Positions 59,501-64,000 of a DNA stretch of 64,000 bases are shown in pieces. The notes beneath the pieces are model-generated. The model was not told the origin of the DNA. It saw nothing but the letters and a program-made list of their open reading frames with translations, and did not search any database. The translations under genes and the position numbers were made by a program. How positions within the stretch are numbered: position 1 is the stretch's first letter; the number at the start of each line of letters is the position of its first letter. This DNA is from Trebouxia sp. TZW2008 (taxonomy: Eukaryota; Chlorophyta; Trebouxiophyceae; Trebouxiales; Trebouxiaceae). The DNA is taken from positions 299-64,298 of the forward strand of contig BDIU01000015.1 of assembly GCA_002118135.1 (NCBI GenBank). The letters are read 5' to 3'.

Positions 59501-59938
59501 GCTATTGCATGAAAGGTGCCTGGTATTGTGCAATGCCGCCAAACCTCCCTGCACAGAGGGAGCATCTGATGCTGTGCCACAGGCAGCCTGTAAGCAGCCC
59601 AAAGTTGGCCCTGAACACTGCCTAGTCAAACTTGCCTGGCGATCACAAAGCCGTGTACCGCTAGATAGCAGCGGCGCAGTAAGACGCCAGAAGGGCCGGC
59701 TAGCCAGTATGCACCAAAGCGTGTGCTGGTCTCGAGCCATCTTGGACGGGGTAGCTGCAGAAAACCGCAATCTCGTGTTAGTTGACGAGGAAACCTTACA
59801 GCTCGTAGTCGGTAAGTAAAGGCATATTGATCCAGAATGGGAATCTGTATGACAGCAGGCTGCTCGCACCAGCATGCCCATGAGAGCGCCGAGAATCCAG
59901 ACCGGCAGCAAAGCTATGAGCAACTTGCTTGCATCCAT
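56531..59938 (-). CDS. Membrane-anchored START-domain lipid-transfer protein (plant PCTP-like)
   Basis: ATG 59936-59938 starts a hydrophobic anchor (MDASKLLIALLPVWILGALM). Recognised exons follow: about 59560-59345 (LPDLPPHVNALL), 59150-59020 (ITEADLAFFQERVEED, then DLKLDSLTYSAWRRR), 58680-58575 (EEFMDFYLDDSTRHTW), 57840-57397 and 56820-56531. The long exon carries the START core: VVHWLRTFPFSFISQREYVIGRR, VRMDVFYSMWRSR, LLHHEQFKIPENLSRFAVRHGM and FVKKMAP. The C-terminus has a serine-rich linker and a second hydrophobic segment (IAVPILAIGAAILI) before the stop at 56531. The family includes plant proteins such as Arabidopsis At1g55960/At3g13062, thought to move phospholipids; no substrate is proven. 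Some exon borders near the N-terminus were not resolved. Introns near the 3' end contain repeated exon ends. Confidence 0.88.
56930..57400 (-). repeat. Repeated copies of a START-gene exon end
   Basis: The true exon end at about 57385-57430 (AARRQRVDA and its gtgagt donor) is echoed at about 57250-57285, 57112-57150 and 56928-56965 (ctcac..atc.actctctgcctt). The intervening words ttttgctgtgggcaacac...aacactacaaggagcgctga (57310-57372) also recur at 56980-57045, so units of about 140 bp and 330 bp are nested. Confidence 0.82.
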
Positions 59939-60631
59939 GCTTTGCAGCCACCCTTCAAACGCAAAGCTGTCGCCGGCCACTCTCATGCTGGCGCCCGCCC
60001 TCACGCAGACGCCACAGCTAGCACGAGAGCGCCAGTTGACTGCAAGTCGAAGCGTTCCGGACGGTGCAAGGGCAAAGTTTGCGCTGATCTGCGCAGTAAT
60101 GTTTTACCGGCTGGCTCAAAATCTTTCCTTCTGCTTTCCTATTGGTTTGCTTCGTAATTTGTGTGGCTGTTTGGGTCGGCAAATTACTAAACGGGAGCTC
60201 TGCACTGCGCGCAAGCTTTCGATACAAATGCCCAGCGCATATAGGGTTGCAGCTGCATGCGCTTTCAGATCAGACTGCTGCACATCGTGCATCCGGCATG
60301 AGGAAGTCAGCGCGACCCCTTGCGACGCTGTAATGGTCGAAAGCGAAATACAATCCGCAGACTTACTTTGCGCTGCACAATGGGTGCTGCGAGGGCCTCG
60401 CCCATGTAGCATTCAAAAACCTTTTGCAAGGTGAGCAGATCAGCCAGATCGCAGACATCATTGTTGGGTCAGCGATCTATCGCGCAAACTTCGCAGCTTG
60501 CAGCGTGATCACCTCAGCTAAAGGGGTCTGCCCGATGCAGCAGAGCAGACAACAAAAGACAGCGACGCTTACGCAAGTGTTCATGTGACAGCACCGGTGT
60601 AAGCGGATCAAGAGCGGCTGCTGAGTCTCAG
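59939..60631. promoter_or_regulatory. Divergent promoter region, START protein / PI synthase
   Basis: 693 bp between the two start codons, richer in CpG than the surrounding introns. A 186-codon open frame crosses it on the plus strand but shows no family resemblance. No specific element identified. Confidence 0.45.
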
Positions 60632-61859
60632 ATGTCTTCAACACAGGTGAGAAGTTTGTCTGGATGTGTCTTGTTCACGGGCATACGGCAACACCTTGGT
60701 TCTTCAAAAGGTGCATGTTAACGCCAGGTTGCACTGTTTGCGCCCAATCTGATTGGTTATTTCAGACTTGGCCTGCTGGGGGCTGCTATCTTCACCGGCA
60801 CAAGTCAGCCCATGACAACATTCTGGATGTTTGCCATCAACCTGCTGCTTGACGGTGTGGATGGCATAGCTGCCCGCCGTCTGAATCAGGCAAGTCCCTG
60901 AGCAGTAGCTTGTCGACTGTATGCATGCTTCTAGTCATCAGCTGGCATCAACGACGGCCACCTTTGCACAGCTGATATTTGACAGTCTGCAGATTTTGAA
61001 TGCTGGTTGTAAAACAGGCTATGCGATCAGCTGAGTTACATTTGCTGACCCTTGTGATGCAGTGCTCCGCCTTTGGAGCGTTCCTGGATGTTCTCGTTGA
61101 CAGTCTGGTCAGAGGAGTATTGTGGGTCTGGAGCACAGATGGCCCCTCGGGCGCGTTTCCGCTCATTCTGGAAAGCACAGTCTTTGTGTGTACTCATGCG
61201 GTCAGCCTGATTCCATTGCACACATGACCCTGTGGCTAGGCTCAAAAGCAGTTCAAGATGGTCACCAGCAATGTTTGTCATGCAGAAAGGTGGAGCAGCA
61301 TGGAAGACTGGCTGCTTCAGTAAGGCTCCAAGGTGGGGACAGACTTTGCTGACTGCAGCTCCAACACACTCTATTCACATGTTGGCGGCATGACTAGACA
61401 TGCATCTTGGTCTCACCTGCCGTAACCTCAAGGAAGGCGCAGCTTTGATTGCAAGCACTTATGCCATTCTCTGTCTCTTCAGTGTCAGTGTTCACGAAGT
61501 CTTGCTGCAGGTGGGTGCAGAGTGTGATGGCAAATGGCTTCAAAACACCAATTGGCAGTCTGGCAATTGCAGGCCTGATGGGATTGCCGTTGCATCTTTG
61601 GGCATGCAGGTACAAAGCTCAAAATGGCAAGTGCAGTTTGCTGTCATTGCAGTGCAGTTTTTAGACTAGTGCTGACACGACCTTCTGATCTTGCAGGTTC
61701 ATGCCTGACAGTCTGTTTGCATCTCCGATCCTTGGCAAGGTGTTGATTGTTGGACGATTAGTATGTGCAAGTGTGGAGTTCTGGGTGTTGTACACCTACA
61801 TAAAAGCACTACTGGATGAAGATGCAAAAGCACATGCCATAGCTGCTGCTGATCAATGA
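60632..61859 (+). CDS. PIS: Phosphatidylinositol synthase (CDP-alcohol phosphatidyltransferase)
   Basis: Six exons, 60632-60646, 60728-60889, 61063-61200, 61286-61332, 61511-61609 and 61697-61859, join in phase to 207 residues, the usual size for PIS. After a five-residue first exon, the protein reads VALFAPNLIGYFRLGLLG, the classic PIS start. The CDP-alcohol motif D-x2-DG-x2-AR-x8-G-x3-D-x3-D is complete (DGVDGIAARR, then FGAFLDVLVD), split by intron 2. The LNQ after the arginines and FGA favour PIS over other family members. Hydrophobic segments (PIGSLAIAGLMGLPLHLW, VLIVGRLVCASVEFWVL) are membrane helices. It makes phosphatidylinositol from CDP-diacylglycerol and inositol in the ER/Golgi. 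Intron 2 starts with GC (60890). It is divergent from the START lipid-transfer gene. Confidence 0.92.
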
Positions 61860-62521
61860 TTCTATACAAGCATTGCAGTCAGTCAAGTTCAGGCCGGACT
61901 TCTAGAGGCACTGAAGCCAAAGGGTTTTTGTATGATTGGTGATGATTAGTGAGGCAGCATTGCTGCACAGAATAGTCCCAGCATGTGCAAGACTATGTGA
62001 ATCAAAGTCTGAATAGCACAGAGCCAGATACTGCTTCCAACTTGGTCAATCCGAAGCTTGTGACTGCTTAAATTCAACCCTGTCTGGCATATGCAGCCGT
62101 GCAGATTGCAGACCAGTAAGGTACAGAGCTGGGTACAGAGCGCTGTACTGCACTTCAGCCACAACAGCTGACGACCAATACCTGATGTTGCCAATACTCA
62201 AAATCCTGCCTGTGCTCAACACCATGCATATGCAAATGGTCCGCCAGTCTCAACAGCAGCCAATGAGACCTGCTTGGATGAGGCAATGGCAGCTGAATCA
62301 TGAGCACTGATGATGGTACATTGCACTGAGAGCAACAGATGCACAAGGCTGATACTTTACAGCTGAAAGCGGCATTCATCATTCGGTATGAATTTCATTC
62401 AGTGGCACCTCAGGGGTGTGGGCAGGAGGGGAGTGTCTGCAACTGTTGCAGTTGTTTCGAAAATCGCTAAAAGTGTGTCCATGCAGAGGACTGCACGGTG
62501 CAGTCTTGTGCAAGCATCATT
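61860..62521. other. Convergent intergenic gap
   Basis: Between the 3' ends of PIS (plus) and the partial gene at the right edge (minus). No gene or motif recognised. Confidence 0.4.
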
Positions 62522-64000
62522 CTAATCGCTGAGCTCAACATCACTATCGACTGGCTGTTCATCCTCAGAGGAGATCTCCGGCTCCTCGTCAACAGATCTG
62601 CCTGGACCTGCACCCATGATTGCTGGTCAGCTCAGACCCAAATTTTGTCTGCTCCCAGGTCACCAACACAAAGTTTGTGCTTCTGATGAGAAACCAGCTT
62701 TGCAGATGGAATCAAGCATCAACAATCTGGTGTCTCTACACAGCAGAAAGCAAAGACCTACGCCGTCCAGACGTAGTCAGCGAAGCTGACCAAGATAACT
62801 CTAGACATCACAAATGAGCACTCACTCTGAATGTCATCTTCTGATGGACCAGGAGTAGCAGTGTTGCTGCGGCCTGTCAACTCCTCCATGTCTACATCAC
62901 CTTCTGATACCTGCTGCTGCAAGCTGGCTGCCTTGCTAGCCTTCTTGCTGCCAGCCTTGCCATTGCCCATACTTGCCCTGCATTCATCAAAGTGTGAAGC
63001 TGAATAAGAGTGAGCGAGTAATCATGCTCAAGCCAGCCAACCATTTCTGAACCCAGGTGTGGGGATGTCACACTTGGAGGTTGTTGTTCTTAGGGCCATC
63101 CGCTGCTCGAGGACTAGGGCAGTGTGTTGCTTGGTATGATGACGACATGTGTCACCAGCGGAACTAGCAATGTAGCCAGATAAGATCAAGCACAGTCCAG
63201 TTGGCCAGACGCGCATGCAGGCAAGCAGTCTTGAGCATCAGTGTCTACACCTGTCAAATATTTGAACCATGATCACAGTTGCATGACGAATGCTCCAGGT
63301 CAACAGCTGCAGACTAGCCATACATGCTGCAGGATGCATGTGATGCCTTTGGGTTGAGTGCACTGCTTGCTGTTGTGCACAGCATGTATGGTTGTGCATG
63401 TGGGCAGCCGAAAAAGCTTGCAAGCTTGTTGTCAATGTCATTGCAAATGAGCTTGGTCAGAATGGCCGGGATGAATGTTGAAATCATCCTTCATCATGCG
63501 TATCTCTTGCAGGCAATAGTATGCTTGCTGGACTCTTGCAGGCAGCAGTATGCTTGATGTATTTCTCGCAGGCAAAAGTGAGCTTGTACTTCATGCAGAT
63601 AACAGTATGCTTGTTGTTCACTGTCATCAGAAGGTATTTGTGCAGAATTGACCAGCTGACCTGACTTGCCCAGAGGACTTTAAGCGGGAGGCGGGACCAG
63701 AGCCTCTGGGCTTGCTGGCTGGGCCGCCTTTGCTGATTGGCAAGCGGATCTTGAGACCTGTGATACTGCTGCCAATACCACTCTGTGCATCTAGCACAGC
63801 CTGCTTGAAGTCAGCTGCAGGTAGCCTGAAGTTCTGACGAGGTCCTTGCAGAGCAGCCTGCAGGGTGCCACTGCTGTGTCTGTAATCACATACTACAGAC
63901 AACAATCTTGTTGAGGGTGCTCAAGCTTTGTACCTTACTGCAGCCTGATGTGATGCTGACTACAATACGTAAGAGTTGTGCATACATCCCGTTTCGCACA
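62522..64000 (-). CDS. Unrecognised protein with basic and acidic low-complexity parts, partial
   Basis: The gene runs off the right edge. Exon-like segments on the minus strand are about 63900-63665 (FKQAVLDAQSGIGSSITGLK, then IRLPISKGGPASKPRGSGPA), 62977-62826 (GNGKAGSKKASKAASLQQQ, then EGDVDMEELTG, ending at gtgagt) and 62607-62522 (GRSVDEEPEISSEDEQPVDS, then DVELSD and a stop). The last two join in phase (exon ends after CAG A, next starts GT). The phase between the first and second does not match, so an exon is missing between them. A lysine-rich, then strongly acidic C-terminus suggests a nuclear or chaperone-type protein, but no domain was identified. Confidence 0.45.

Noticed and set aside
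59429..60434. Open frames of 186 (plus) and 191 (minus) codons over the START/PIS divergent region
   Set aside because: Only the ATG at 59938 and the hydrophobic anchor on the minus strand are supported. The rest is promoter sequence or intron with higher GC and therefore fewer stops.

Overview
The window is nuclear DNA from a photosynthetic eukaryote, most likely a green alga of the chlorophyte/trebouxiophyte type. The evidence is: every long gene is split by many GT-AG (and a few GC-AG) introns; the ribosomal protein eS21 is plant-like; there is a NO VEIN gene, a family of plants and green algae; there is a plant-type START (PCTP-like) protein; and there is a cyclic-nucleotide-dependent protein kinase with four nucleotide-binding domains, a type known from algae and protists but not land plants. 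Base composition is near 50% GC, and TGCA/CATG words are abundant. The species cannot be named from the sequence alone.

Layout, left to right. A broken copia-like gag remnant (minus) lies at the left edge. A doubtful alanine-rich gene follows, then a mitochondrial-type prostaglandin E synthase 2-like protein (plus, 3484-4885). A ten-exon copper amine oxidase (plus, 5657-12810) comes next, then a 17-exon PKG-like kinase (plus, 14098-25576). The very large NO VEIN-like gene (minus, 46916 down to 26385) carries a hAT-type MITE in one intron. Two tandem paralogues of a small secreted beta/gamma-crystallin-like protein follow (minus); the left copy is frameshifted. MAK11/PAK1IP1 (minus) and eS21 (plus) stand head to head over a 292-bp promoter with a telo-box. 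A START lipid-transfer protein (minus) and phosphatidylinositol synthase (plus) stand head to head over about 690 bp. A partial unrecognised gene (minus) runs off the right edge.

The most striking property is not one gene but a pattern. In almost every multi-exon gene here, introns contain decayed tandem copies of the neighbouring exon together with its splice junction. The copies are local, in the same orientation, mostly 80-350 bp apart, and usually disabled by stops, frameshifts or truncation. The extreme case is the fourth cyclic-nucleotide-binding exon of the kinase, present in about six copies in 1.25 kb. Exon chains for the kinase (2727 nt), amine oxidase (2193 nt), PIS (624 nt), eS21 (240 nt), MAK11 (1305 nt), PTGES2-like protein (1158 nt) and crystallin-like copy B (351 nt) were joined by hand and keep an open frame with matching phases throughout. 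These models are therefore well supported, although no transcript data were available.

Functionally the genes are a mixed neighbourhood rather than a cluster. Two divergent pairs do make biological sense: ribosome biogenesis (MAK11 with eS21) and phospholipid handling (START protein with PIS).
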